Part shown: positions 26,410 through 34,075 of the stretch, one piece after another
Layout: every line of letters starts with the position of its first letter
Position numbering within the stretch: position 1 is the stretch's first letter
Assembly (NCBI RefSeq): GCF_010730055.1
Contig: NZ_AP022575.1
Span: forward strand, 434,001-498,000
DNA: 64,000 nt
From: Mycobacterium shinjukuense
GTDB taxonomy: Bacteria > Actinomycetota > Actinomycetes > Mycobacteriales > Mycobacteriaceae
Direction of reading: 5' to 3'
Made by a program: the position numbers and the translations under genes
The notes under the pieces: model-generated
What the model saw: only the letters and a program-made list of their open reading frames with translations
Databases searched by the model: none
Told to the model about the DNA's origin: nothing

Positions 26410-26448
26410 CCAACTGTCAAGGGCCATGCGGCGCTGCCGGCGCGGGGG

Positions 26449-26506
26449 CGAGCAGACGCAAAATTGCCCTGGAACGTGCATTCCAAGGCGATTTTGCGTC
26501 TGCTCG
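26449..26506. terminator. 58-bp palindrome, family copy 3 (after O-methyltransferase)
   Basis: cgagcagacgcaaaat ... attttgcgtctgctcg arms; the inner stem (tggaa/ttcca) and loop cgtgca differ from other copies. It lies 3 bp after the minus-strand O-methyltransferase stop and upstream of the TetR promoter, so it probably ends that gene's transcript and insulates the exporter operon. Confidence 0.78.
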
Positions 26507-26509
26507 GCG

Positions 26510-27205
26510 CTACTCGCGCACCGCGGCCAGCAGGCCGTCGCCCAGCGGCACCAATGCCGGGGTGAGCCGGTCGTCCTCGGCGATCAGCCGGGCCGCCTCG
26601 CGAACCGCGAGCACCTCGGCGTCACGCGCCGCGGGATCAGCGGCCCGTCCACCCAGCGCCGCCCGATGCACCACGATGACGCCGCCGGATCGCAACAGCC
26701 GAACACCCTCGACGACGTATCCCGGCTGGTCGACCGGGTCGGCGTCGATGAACACCAAATCATAGGATTGGTCGGCCAACCGGGTGAGCACCTCTTGGGC
26801 GCGGCCGCTGATCAGCCTGGTGCGCGAGGGTCCGATGCCCGCCTCGGCGAACGCCTGCTTGGCCAGCCGCAGATACTCCGGCTCGATATCGATCGTGGTC
26901 AGCACGCCGTCATCGGCCAGTCCCGACAACAACCACAGTCCGCTGACGCCTGCGCCGGTGCCCACCTCGGCGACCGCTTTCCCGCCGCTGAGCTTCGTCA
27001 GCAGGCTCAGCAGCGCGCCGACGGCGGGCGTGACAGCTCCGGCTCCGCTGTCCATGGCTCGCTCGCGGGCTCTGGTCAGGATCGCGTCTTCGGCTATCGA
27101 CTCTTCGGCGTGCGCGAAGAGCGCCTCGGCGCTTGGGGCCTGACTGGGGGCCGGCCCACTGGCCTCGCGGCCGGGGGTGACCGAGCTGTTACCGGTAGGG
27201 TCCAT
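26510..27205 (-). CDS. SAM-dependent O-methyltransferase (Rv1220c-like)
   Basis: 231 residues of the catechol-O-methyltransferase type 3 family. SAM-binding motif AVAEVGTGAGVSGLWLLSGL, acidic TTIDIEPEYL, and metal/catalytic YDLVFIDADPVDQPGY, where Asp residues would bind a divalent ion. ATG 27205 is chosen because the upstream frame is unrelated and the ortholog begins similarly. It is divergent from sigE, ~190 bp apart. Acceptor unknown. Confidence 0.9.
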   Translation of the reverse strand: MDPTGNSSVTPGREASGPAPSQAPSAEALFAHAEESIAEDAILTRARERAMDSGAGAVTPAVGALLSLLTKLSGGKAVAEVGTGAGVSGLWLLSGLADDGVLTTIDIEPEYLRLAKQAFAEAGIGPSRTRLISGRAQEVLTRLADQSYDLVFIDADPVDQPGYVVEGVRLLRSGGVIVVHRAALGGRAADPAARDAEVLAVREAARLIAEDDRLTPALVPLGDGLLAAVRE

Positions 27206-27333
27206 GACCCGCAGCGTATGTCCTATTCGGGACGCGGTCGGGCAGGCGCGCCCGCCGACACGCCCGGCGTGCACGGCGCGACGATGGTCACACGACGACC
27301 GAAAAGCCCTGGACAACGCGGGTAACCAAAAAG

Positions 27334-27352
27334 TTTCTCAGCCAAAGCTCAG
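27334..27352 (+). promoter_or_regulatory. Putative MprA box upstream of sigE
   Basis: TTTCTCAG-CCA-AAGCTCAG: two 8-bp direct-repeat half-sites separated by 3 bp, the architecture known for the MprA response regulator. It lies 45 bp before the sigE start. MprAB is known to control a sigE promoter in M. tuberculosis, so the position supports conservation of envelope-stress control. Confidence 0.6.
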
Positions 27353-27396
27353 TTTGCTCATATACCGCCCATACGCCGGTACGTGACGGTATCCCT

Positions 27397-28161
27397 ATGG
27401 AACGCGCGGGACGTTGGGTGGGGAATACCACACGACAGCTGGACGTTGTCGCCGGAGACGAGTGTGCAGCCCTTGACGGCAGGGCAGATCCGGAGGAACC
27501 GATCATCACCATGTTGAGCCCGACCAGCATGTCTCATCCCCAACCGATTCGTGACGACGGCTGGGTGGAACCGTCGGACACGTTGCGGGGCACCGCGGTA
27601 TTCGACGCGACCGGGGACAAGGCCACGATGCCTTCGTGGGACGAGTTGGTGAGGCAGCACGCCGACCGGGTGTACCGGTTGGCCTATCGGCTGGCCGGCA
27701 ATCAGCAGGACGCCGAGGACCTGACCCAGGAGACCTTCATCAGGGTTTTCCGCTCGGTTCAGAATTACCAGCCCGGAACCTTCGAAGGCTGGCTGCACCG
27801 CATCACCACCAACTTGTTCCTCGACATGGTCCGCCGACGGGTCCGCATCCGGATGGAAGCGTTGCCCGAGGATTACGACCGGGTGCCGGCCGACGAGCCC
27901 AACCCTGAGCAGATCTACCACGACGCCCGGCTGGGGCCAGACTTGCAGGCTGCGTTGGATTCGCTGCCGCCGGAGTTTCGCGCCGCGGTTGTGCTCTGCG
28001 ATATCGAAGGTCTGTCCTACGAGGAGATCGGCGCCACCCTGGGCGTCAAGCTCGGCACCGTCCGCAGCCGGATCCACCGCGGCCGCCAGGCGCTGCGGGA
28101 CTACCTGGCCGCGCATCCCGACCAGGGTGAGCGCGCCGACGCCCTGCACACGGTCGGTTGA
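27397..28161 (+). CDS. sigE: ECF RNA polymerase sigma factor SigE
   Basis: 254 residues. Region 2: WDELVRQHADRVYRLAYRLA with DLTQETFIRVFRSV (-10 binding); region 4: LPPEFRAAVVLCDIEGLSYE and LGVKLGTVRSRIHRGRQAL (-35 helix-turn-helix). Directs the surface-stress regulon; held by anti-sigma RseA next door. ATG 27397 lacks a Shine-Dalgarno. An in-frame ATG at 27511 (residue 39, MLSPTSMSH) follows GGAGGA at 27492, and alternative sigE starts are known in M. tuberculosis, so both forms may be made. The N-terminus up to residue ~40 diverges from the M. tuberculosis protein while the rest is nearly identical. Confidence 0.96.
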   Translation: MERAGRWVGNTTRQLDVVAGDECAALDGRADPEEPIITMLSPTSMSHPQPIRDDGWVEPSDTLRGTAVFDATGDKATMPSWDELVRQHADRVYRLAYRLAGNQQDAEDLTQETFIRVFRSVQNYQPGTFEGWLHRITTNLFLDMVRRRVRIRMEALPEDYDRVPADEPNPEQIYHDARLGPDLQAALDSLPPEFRAAVVLCDIEGLSYEEIGATLGVKLGTVRSRIHRGRQALRDYLAAHPDQGERADALHTVG

Positions 28162-28317
28162 CCCGACCGGCCGAGTCAAGCCACCCGGCACAGCCAGGGT
28201 TTGGCCACCCATGGTTGCCGACTGGCCGCCAATCCCGGGGTTTGGCCGCTGATGATGGTTATCAGGCACCGCGCCGCGCTACATTCGAAATACGGATGGC
28301 GGCGAAAGGAGCCGGTG

Positions 28318-28704
28318 ATGGCCGACGGAGGACAGGTGTTTCGGCGCGCGTTCTCCTGGCTCCCCGCACAGTTTGCTTCCCAGAGTGACGCGCCGGTCGG
28401 CGCGCCTCGGCGGTTCCGGTCCACCGAGCATCTGTCCACCGAGGCGATCGCGGCGTTTGTGGACGGTGAGCTGCGAATGAACGCATACCTGCGGGCCGCG
28501 CATCATCTGTCGCTGTGTCCCCAATGTGCGGCGGAAGTGGACGATCACAGCCGGGCGCGGGCCGCGCTGCGCGACTCCCGCCCGATCCGCATCCCCAGCG
28601 CGTTGCTCGGATTGCTGTCTGAAATTCCGCAGGCCGCTCCCGAGGGCCCGGCACCGCTATCCGGCGCCGACCGCGACGTTGGTGACCAGCGCAAGCGCCG
28701 CTAG
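28318..28704 (+). CDS. rseA: Anti-sigma-E factor RseA (zinc-associated)
   Basis: 128 residues. The zinc-associated anti-sigma motif is H-x3-C-x2-C in HLSLCPQC, preceded by STEAIAAFVDGEL; it binds SigE region 2/4 and releases it on stress. RseA is known to be phosphorylated by PknB and degraded by ClpC1P2 in M. tuberculosis. The C-terminal tail is shorter and less Gly-rich than the ~154-residue ortholog. GAAAGGAG precedes ATG 28318. It follows sigE by ~150 bp and precedes htrA. Confidence 0.93.
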   Translation: MADGGQVFRRAFSWLPAQFASQSDAPVGAPRRFRSTEHLSTEAIAAFVDGELRMNAYLRAAHHLSLCPQCAAEVDDHSRARAALRDSRPIRIPSALLGLLSEIPQAAPEGPAPLSGADRDVGDQRKRR

Positions 28705-28853
28705 CGCTGGGGTGGTCGGCCAAAGCGTCCGGTTGTCAGGTTCGTGCCGACGAGCCGCGATCCGTGGATACTAGGGTGGACTGAAACAACGTCGGGCCCG
28801 GATGGCGCCGCGTACCAGCTCTCCGCTCGGATGAGAATCCAGAAGAGGATGAC

Positions 28854-30371
28854 GTGACCTCTGATCAAGGCAATAACAGCGGCCAAGACGGCGGCCACCG
28901 GCTGGCGCCGCGCCCCATCGCCCGGCCCCCGGTGGACGCCGCATCGCGGCAGGCGTTCGGGCGTCCATCCGGTCTGCGGGGATCCTTTGTGGCGGAGCGG
29001 GTACGTCCGCAGAAGTATCGGGATCAGGCCGAGTTCAGGCCCCATGATCGAGCGACCGACCCGGTGCTGCAGGAGGCGTTCGGGCGTCCGTTCGCTGGCG
29101 CCGAGTCGCTGCAGCGCCACCCCATCGATGCCGGCGCGCTGGCCGCCGAAAGAGACGGTGGCCGACCGGACGAGCCCGACGATCCGTGGCGGAACCCCGC
29201 GGCCGCGGCCGCGCTGGGGACCCCGGCGCTGGCTCCGCCGGCGCCGCTGGGCACGCTGGGGCAGCGCGGCAAACTCGGCGTGCGCGACGTTTTGTTCGGC
29301 GGCAAGGTGTCCTACCTCGCCCTCACCATTTTGCTGCTGATCGCGCTGGTGATCGGGGTGATCGGCGGGGTGGTCGGCCGCAAGACGGCCGAGGTCGTGG
29401 AAGCCTTCACCACGTCGAAGGTGACGTTGTCCACCAGCGGCAACGCCCAAGAGCCGGCCGGGCGGTTCACCAAGGTGGCGGCCGCGATAGCCGATTCCGT
29501 GGTGACCGTCGAGTCGAAGAGCGATCAAGAGGGCATGCAGGGCTCCGGGGTCATCATCGACGGCCGCGGCTACATCGTCACCAATAACCACGTGATTTCC
29601 GAGGCCGCCAACAACCCCAGCCAGTTCAAGACCACCGTGGTGTTCAACGACGGCAAGGAAGTGCCGGCCACCCTGGTGGGCCGCGACCCCAAGACCGACC
29701 TGGCCGTGCTCAAGGTCGACAACGTCGACAATCTGACGGTGGCCCGGCTCGGTGACTCCGACAAGGTGCGGGTCGGCGACGAGGTGCTGGCGGCAGGTGC
29801 TCCGCTGGGACTGCGCAGCACGGTGACCCACGGCATCATCAGCGCGCTGCACCGTCCCGTTCCGTTGTCCGGGGAGGGTTCTGACACCGACACCGTCATC
29901 GACGCCCTGCAGACCGACGCCTCGATCAATCACGGCAACTCCGGCGGTCCGCTCATCGACATGGACTCCCAGGTGATCGGCATCAACACCGCCGGCAAGT
30001 CGCTGTCGGACAGCGCCAGTGGGCTCGGCTTTGCCATCCCGGTCAACGAGATGAAATTGGTCGCGCAAACGCTGATCCGAGACGGAAAGATCGTGCACCC
30101 GACCCTGGGCATCAGCACCCGCTCGGTAAGCAACGCGATCGCCTCGGGCGCACAGGTGGCCAACGTCAAGGCGGGCAGCCCCGCGCAGAAGGGCGGCATC
30201 CTGGAAAACGACGTGATCGTCAAGATCGGCAACCGTAAGGTCGCCGACGCCGACGAGTTCGTCGTCGCCGTGCGCCAGCTGACCATCGGTCAAGACGCCT
30301 CGGTCGAGGTGGTCCGCGAGGGCCGAAACGTCACGCTGACCGTCAAACCCGACCCCGACACCAGCTCGTGA
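28854..30371 (+). CDS. htrA: Membrane-anchored HtrA/DegP-type serine protease
   Basis: 505 residues. Cytoplasmic proline-rich N-terminus (~150 aa), one transmembrane helix (YLALTILLLIALVIGVIGG), then an extracytoplasmic trypsin-like domain with triad His in VTNNHVIS, Asp in KTDLAVL and Ser in NHGNSGGPL, and a C-terminal PDZ (PTLGISTRSV, VKAGSPAQKGGILENDVIV). It degrades or processes envelope proteins and is a SigE-regulon member. AAGAGGA precedes GTG 28854. It lies in the sigE-rseA-htrA-tatB string. Confidence 0.95.
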   Translation: MTSDQGNNSGQDGGHRLAPRPIARPPVDAASRQAFGRPSGLRGSFVAERVRPQKYRDQAEFRPHDRATDPVLQEAFGRPFAGAESLQRHPIDAGALAAERDGGRPDEPDDPWRNPAAAAALGTPALAPPAPLGTLGQRGKLGVRDVLFGGKVSYLALTILLLIALVIGVIGGVVGRKTAEVVEAFTTSKVTLSTSGNAQEPAGRFTKVAAAIADSVVTVESKSDQEGMQGSGVIIDGRGYIVTNNHVISEAANNPSQFKTTVVFNDGKEVPATLVGRDPKTDLAVLKVDNVDNLTVARLGDSDKVRVGDEVLAAGAPLGLRSTVTHGIISALHRPVPLSGEGSDTDTVIDALQTDASINHGNSGGPLIDMDSQVIGINTAGKSLSDSASGLGFAIPVNEMKLVAQTLIRDGKIVHPTLGISTRSVSNAIASGAQVANVKAGSPAQKGGILENDVIVKIGNRKVADADEFVVAVRQLTIGQDASVEVVREGRNVTLTVKPDPDTSS

Positions 30372-30423
30372 TGATCGCAAGCGCGGCGCAGCCGGGCGCA
30401 GCGGGTCATCACCATCCGACCTA

Positions 30424-30798
30424 GTGTTCGCCAACATCGGCTGGGGGGAAATGCTCGTCCTCGTCGTGGTCGGGCTGGTGGTGCTGGGCCCGGAACGGCT
30501 CCCGGGTGCCATCCGCTGGACGGCGGGGGCGCTGCGGCAGGCTCGCGACTACCTCGGTGGGGTGACCAGCCAGCTGCGTGAGGACATCGGACCCGAATTC
30601 GACGATCTGCGCGGGCACCTCGGCGAGCTGCGCAAGCTGCGGGGCATGACACCGCGTGCCGCCCTCACCAAGCACCTGCTCGACGGTGATGATTCCCTGT
30701 TCACCGGCAACTTTGACCGGCCAGCGGGGCCGAGCGCGGCTGAACCGCCGGGCCCGGATCACACCGCGAGCGCGCCGTTCGACCCCGACGCGACCTAG
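30424..30798 (+). CDS. tatB: Sec-independent translocase subunit TatB
   Basis: 124 residues. N-terminal hydrophobic helix MLVLVVVGLVVLGPERLPG with the Glu-Arg-Leu-Pro hinge of TatA/B proteins, then an amphipathic helix (IRWTAGALRQARDYLG) and an acidic, Pro-rich tail. With TatC it recognises twin-arginine signal peptides. GTG 30424 is chosen to give the short MFANIGWGE N-terminus. It follows htrA by 52 bp. Confidence 0.93.
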   Translation: MFANIGWGEMLVLVVVGLVVLGPERLPGAIRWTAGALRQARDYLGGVTSQLREDIGPEFDDLRGHLGELRKLRGMTPRAALTKHLLDGDDSLFTGNFDRPAGPSAAEPPGPDHTASAPFDPDAT

Positions 30799-30803
30799 TG
30801 GGC

Positions 30804-30861
30804 CGAGCAGACGCAAAGGCCCCCGAAAATGCCCATTTTCGGGGGCTTTTGCGTCTGCTCG
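30804..30861. terminator. 58-bp palindrome, family copy 4 (tatB/mrp 3' ends)
   Basis: Two 28-base arms with one mismatch (cgagcagacgcaaaggcccc against ...aaaagcccc) and a 2-base centre; the inner stem is cccccgaaaatg. It lies 5 bp after the tatB stop and 11 bp from the mrp stop, between convergent genes, with a cttttgcg tract on each strand. Strong candidate bidirectional terminator. Confidence 0.82.
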
Positions 30862-30872
30862 CCCGGATGACG

Positions 30873-32027
30873 CTAGCGTCGCGTCGGGTCCAGCCCCAGA
30901 GACATGCCGGCCAGTCCGCGCCGTCGCGCCGACAGCGCGTCGGCGATGCTGAGCAGCTCCTTGCCCACCGCCGAGTCGGGCGCGCTCAACACCAGGGGAA
31001 CGCCGGCATCGCCGGCGGCCACCAGCGCGGGGTCCAGCGGAATCTGACCCAGCAGCGGCACGTCGGCGCCGACCAGCCGGGACAGCCGCTCGGCGACCAG
31101 CCGGCCGCCACCCTCGCCGAACACCTGCAGCGTCGTGCCGTCGGGCAGGGTGAGTCCCGACATGTTTTCCACGACGCCGACGACGCGCTGGCGGGTTTGC
31201 AGCGCGATGCTGCCGGCCCGCTCGGCCACCTCGGCGGCGGCCAATTGCGGCGTGGTCACCACCAGGATTTCGGCGTTGGGCACCAGCTGGGCCACCGAGA
31301 TGGCGACGTCGCCGGTTCCGGGCGGCAGGTCGAGCAGCAGCACGTCCAGATCGCCCCAGTAGACGTCCGCCAGGAACTGCTGCAACGCCCGGTGCAGCAT
31401 CGGGCCGCGCCACGCCACCGGCGTGTTGTCCCGGGTGAACTGCGCGATCGAGATGACCTTCACCTCGTGGGCGATGGGCGGCAGGATCATCGACTCGACC
31501 TGGGTGGGCCGGTCGGTGGTGCCCATCATTCGGGGGATGGAGTGGCCGTGAATGTCGGCGTCGAGCACGCCCACCGACAGTCCGCGGCCGGCCATGGCGG
31601 CCGCGAGGTTGACCGTGACGGTGGACTTACCGACGCCGCCCTTGCCGGACGCGACCGCATACACCCGGGTCAGTGAGCTGGGCTGAGCGAACGGGATGAC
31701 GGGTTCACGGGCATCTCCGCGCAGCCGCTTGCGCAGCTCGGTGCGCTGCTCGTCGCTCATCACATCCAGGCTGACCGTGACGGCACCGGTGCCGGGAACG
31801 TCACTGACCGCACGGGTGACGCGCTCGGTGATGTCGGTTTTCTTCGGGCAGCCGGCGATGGTTAGGTAGATGCCGACGTGCACGCTGCCGTCGGGGCCGA
31901 CCTCGACACCCTTGACCATCCCGAGCTCGGTGATGGGACGCCGCAGTTCGGGGTCGATCACTGTGGCCAGCCTGGCGCGCACCGCCCCGGCAAGGTCAGT
32001 CGGGCCGTCATTGTGTGTTGCGGACAT
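30873..32027 (-). CDS. mrp: Mrp/NBP35-family Fe-S cluster carrier ATPase
   Basis: 384 residues from ATG 32027. An N-terminal MIP18/DUF59 domain (VIDPELRRPITELGMVKGV, CPKKTDITERV) precedes the P-loop domain with deviant Walker A AVASGKGGVGKSTVTVNLAA near residue 124, switch I VLDADIHGHSIPRMMG and LLLDLPPGTGDV. Family members bind and transfer Fe-S clusters in the cytoplasm. The usual C-x-x-C is not evident near the end, a point seen in several actinobacterial Mrp proteins. It is followed upstream by the transglycosylase gene, 44 bp away, same strand. Confidence 0.92.
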   Translation of the reverse strand: MSATHNDGPTDLAGAVRARLATVIDPELRRPITELGMVKGVEVGPDGSVHVGIYLTIAGCPKKTDITERVTRAVSDVPGTGAVTVSLDVMSDEQRTELRKRLRGDAREPVIPFAQPSSLTRVYAVASGKGGVGKSTVTVNLAAAMAGRGLSVGVLDADIHGHSIPRMMGTTDRPTQVESMILPPIAHEVKVISIAQFTRDNTPVAWRGPMLHRALQQFLADVYWGDLDVLLLDLPPGTGDVAISVAQLVPNAEILVVTTPQLAAAEVAERAGSIALQTRQRVVGVVENMSGLTLPDGTTLQVFGEGGGRLVAERLSRLVGADVPLLGQIPLDPALVAAGDAGVPLVLSAPDSAVGKELLSIADALSARRRGLAGMSLGLDPTRR

Positions 32028-32070
32028 CACCGCCGAGTGTAGGCGGCTCGGCCCGTGGTCGGCCGAGTGG

Positions 32071-33417
32071 TCAGCTGACCGGGGTGAGCACCGGCTCACC
32101 GGGTGCCGGCGGGTTGGCCGCCGGCGGCTGCGGTGCCGACGACGGCGCGCGCTGGCCGCTGCCGGCCGCTGCCGGGCTGGCCGGCGCCGGTGGGGAGCCC
32201 GGGACAGGACCGTCGGGCGGGGCCAGCGGATCGGGCGGCGGCGGAGCGGCCGGCGGTGCGATCACGATGCCCCCCGCCGGGGGTTGGCCGAACCAAGGCG
32301 GGACCGCGTCGGGCACGTTCTGCGAGGTGATGCAGATCAGCGTGCAGCCGGGCTGCGGCGCCTGCGGCTGCGGGACGGGCGGCAGCCATGGCCACATCGG
32401 CTGTGGCGTGTAGGTCGGCCGGGGCGGGCCGAAGTCGATCAGCGGCATGTGCATCAGCGGGTCGTTGACGCCGAGGCCGTTGACGTTCAATGGCAGATCG
32501 GGCCCGAGCCCCTCCGGATGCTCGAGGTGTGCGTCACCGATCGGCGGTGGCGGTCCGGTGATCGGCGGCAGGTCGACCGGGACCACGCCGGTGGCATACG
32601 CCGCGGCCCAGCCCAGCACGTTCTGGGCGTAGGGCAGCGAGTTGTTGTAGCGCAGGATCGCGGCCATGACATGGGTTGGGTCGCGCAGGTTGAGTCCGCC
32701 GCTGCACAGGTACCGAGCGGCCGCCAACGTGGAGTCGAACAGGTTCTGCGGGTCGGGCACTCCGTCGCCGTCACCATCGGAGGCATAGCGCGCCCAGGTG
32801 CCGGGCAGGAACTGCATGGGCCCCATGGCCCGGGCGTAGGTGACGCGGTTGCCGACCTTGCTCTGGATGATGATTTCGTTGCCCGGCAGGCTGCCGTCCA
32901 GCGTCGGGCCATAGATCGGGTTGAGGGCGGTGCCGTGCGTATCGGTGGCGCCGCCGTTGGCGTGCATCGACTCGATGCGCCCGATCCCGGCCAGCAGGTT
33001 CCAGCTGACGCCGCAGCCCGGTTCGGTGGCGGCCATTTTCTGTTCGGCATTGCGGTAGGCGGTCAGTGCCATGATCGGAATACCCAGCGCACCAGGTGAA
33101 TTCACGATCAGCGGCGGCGGCGGGGCCGACATGGTGGCCGCGGCGACGCGGAACCCGGGCGGCGGGCGCTTGACGGCGACGACGACCGGGCCGGACCCGC
33201 CGGTCGCGGAGGCGGAGACCGCGGCAATCGGGGTGACGGCGGTGCGCGCCGGCGGGGTTCGTCCGGGGAAAGACGGACCGGCGCCCGCGACCGCCCCGGC
33301 GAACACCAGCGGGGTGATCACGGCCAGGCCGAACGCCGGTGTCCGGGTGACGCGAAGCGCTTGCTGCCGTACCGCTGCGACGGCCGGGCGGGCACCCCAG
33401 CGTCCCCCTATGCGCAC
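32071..33417 (-). CDS. Secreted lytic transglycosylase, MltB/SLT_2-like (Rv1230c-like)
   Basis: 448 residues from GTG 33417. Signal or anchor helix near residue 28 (AFGLAVITPLVFAGAVAGAG); SLT_2 catalytic domain ~residues 110-270 with the acid in IGRIESMHANGG, then YARAMGPMQFLPGTWARYAS and NLFDSTLAAARYLCSGG; Pro-rich C-terminal tail of ~170 residues. It cleaves peptidoglycan glycan strands to 1,6-anhydro products in the periplasm. A palindrome like a CRP site lies 53 bp upstream of the start. Confidence 0.88.
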   Translation of the reverse strand: MRIGGRWGARPAVAAVRQQALRVTRTPAFGLAVITPLVFAGAVAGAGPSFPGRTPPARTAVTPIAAVSASATGGSGPVVVAVKRPPPGFRVAAATMSAPPPPLIVNSPGALGIPIMALTAYRNAEQKMAATEPGCGVSWNLLAGIGRIESMHANGGATDTHGTALNPIYGPTLDGSLPGNEIIIQSKVGNRVTYARAMGPMQFLPGTWARYASDGDGDGVPDPQNLFDSTLAAARYLCSGGLNLRDPTHVMAAILRYNNSLPYAQNVLGWAAAYATGVVPVDLPPITGPPPPIGDAHLEHPEGLGPDLPLNVNGLGVNDPLMHMPLIDFGPPRPTYTPQPMWPWLPPVPQPQAPQPGCTLICITSQNVPDAVPPWFGQPPAGGIVIAPPAAPPPPDPLAPPDGPVPGSPPAPASPAAAGSGQRAPSSAPQPPAANPPAPGEPVLTPVS

Positions 33418-33469
33418 CTCGACCGTCCTCAGTTATGTGCAGCCGTCGGGAAATTACCTTTTCTTACCG

Positions 33470-33487
33470 TGGTGAACTCGATCACCA
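33470..33487. promoter_or_regulatory. CRP-like palindrome upstream of the transglycosylase gene
   Basis: TGGTGA-N6-TCACCA, an 18-bp dyad close to the TGTGA-N6-TCACA pattern of mycobacterial Crp (Rv3676) sites. It is the only strong dyad in the 115-bp gap between the transglycosylase start and the next gene's stop. The extra G/C at position 3 weakens the match. Confidence 0.4.
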
Positions 33488-33532
33488 TACATAACTCTCG
33501 TCACGGGAGAAGCGCAATGGCCGACCCGGTTC

Positions 33533-34075
33533 TTAGCCGGATTTCTTGGCAGGCCGCTCAGCCTCCTCGGCCACCGGGGTCACCTCGCCGTCCGGTGTCC
33601 TGGGCCGCAGATCCGCCAGCAGCGTGTGCAGATTGTGCAGTTCGTGGCGCAGGTAGTCGCGCGTGGCGACCTCGCCGATTGCCAGCCGCAGCGCGGCCAG
33701 CTCACGGGCCAGATACTCGGTGTCGGCCTTGGTCTGCGCGGCGCGCCGACGGTCCTCCTCGAAGACGACGCGGTCCCGGTTTTCCTGCCGGTTCTGGGCC
33801 AGCAGGATCAGCGGCGCGGCGTAGGAGGCCTGCGTGGAGAACGCCAGGTTGAGCAGGATGAAGGGGTACGGGTCCCAGCGTAGGCCGACCGCGAACAGGT
33901 TCAGCGTGATCCACGTCGCCACGAAAATGGTCTGCACCAGCAGGTAGCGGCCGGTACCGAAGAACCGTGCGATGGATTCCGTGGTCCTGCCGACGGCCTC
34001 GGGATCCAGCCGCGGCGCGAGCGTGCGCGAGGTCCGCGGGGTGTACAGCCGTCGCGGCGCGAAGTTTTTGCTCAC
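33533..34075 (-). CDS. DUF1003 membrane protein (Rv1231c-like)
   Basis: 180 residues from GTG 34075, overlapping the upstream gene's stop by GTGA. Core DUF1003 signature: IARFFGTGRYLLVQTIFVAT and WDPYPFILLNLAFSTQASYA, two transmembrane helices with conserved Trp/Pro/Asn, then QNRQENRDRVVFEEDRRRA and a coiled-coil tail. Role unknown; repeatedly found next to MgtE/CBS-domain genes as here, which suggests a link to divalent-cation handling (inference). Confidence 0.88.
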   Translation of the reverse strand: MSKNFAPRRLYTPRTSRTLAPRLDPEAVGRTTESIARFFGTGRYLLVQTIFVATWITLNLFAVGLRWDPYPFILLNLAFSTQASYAAPLILLAQNRQENRDRVVFEEDRRRAAQTKADTEYLARELAALRLAIGEVATRDYLRHELHNLHTLLADLRPRTPDGEVTPVAEEAERPAKKSG

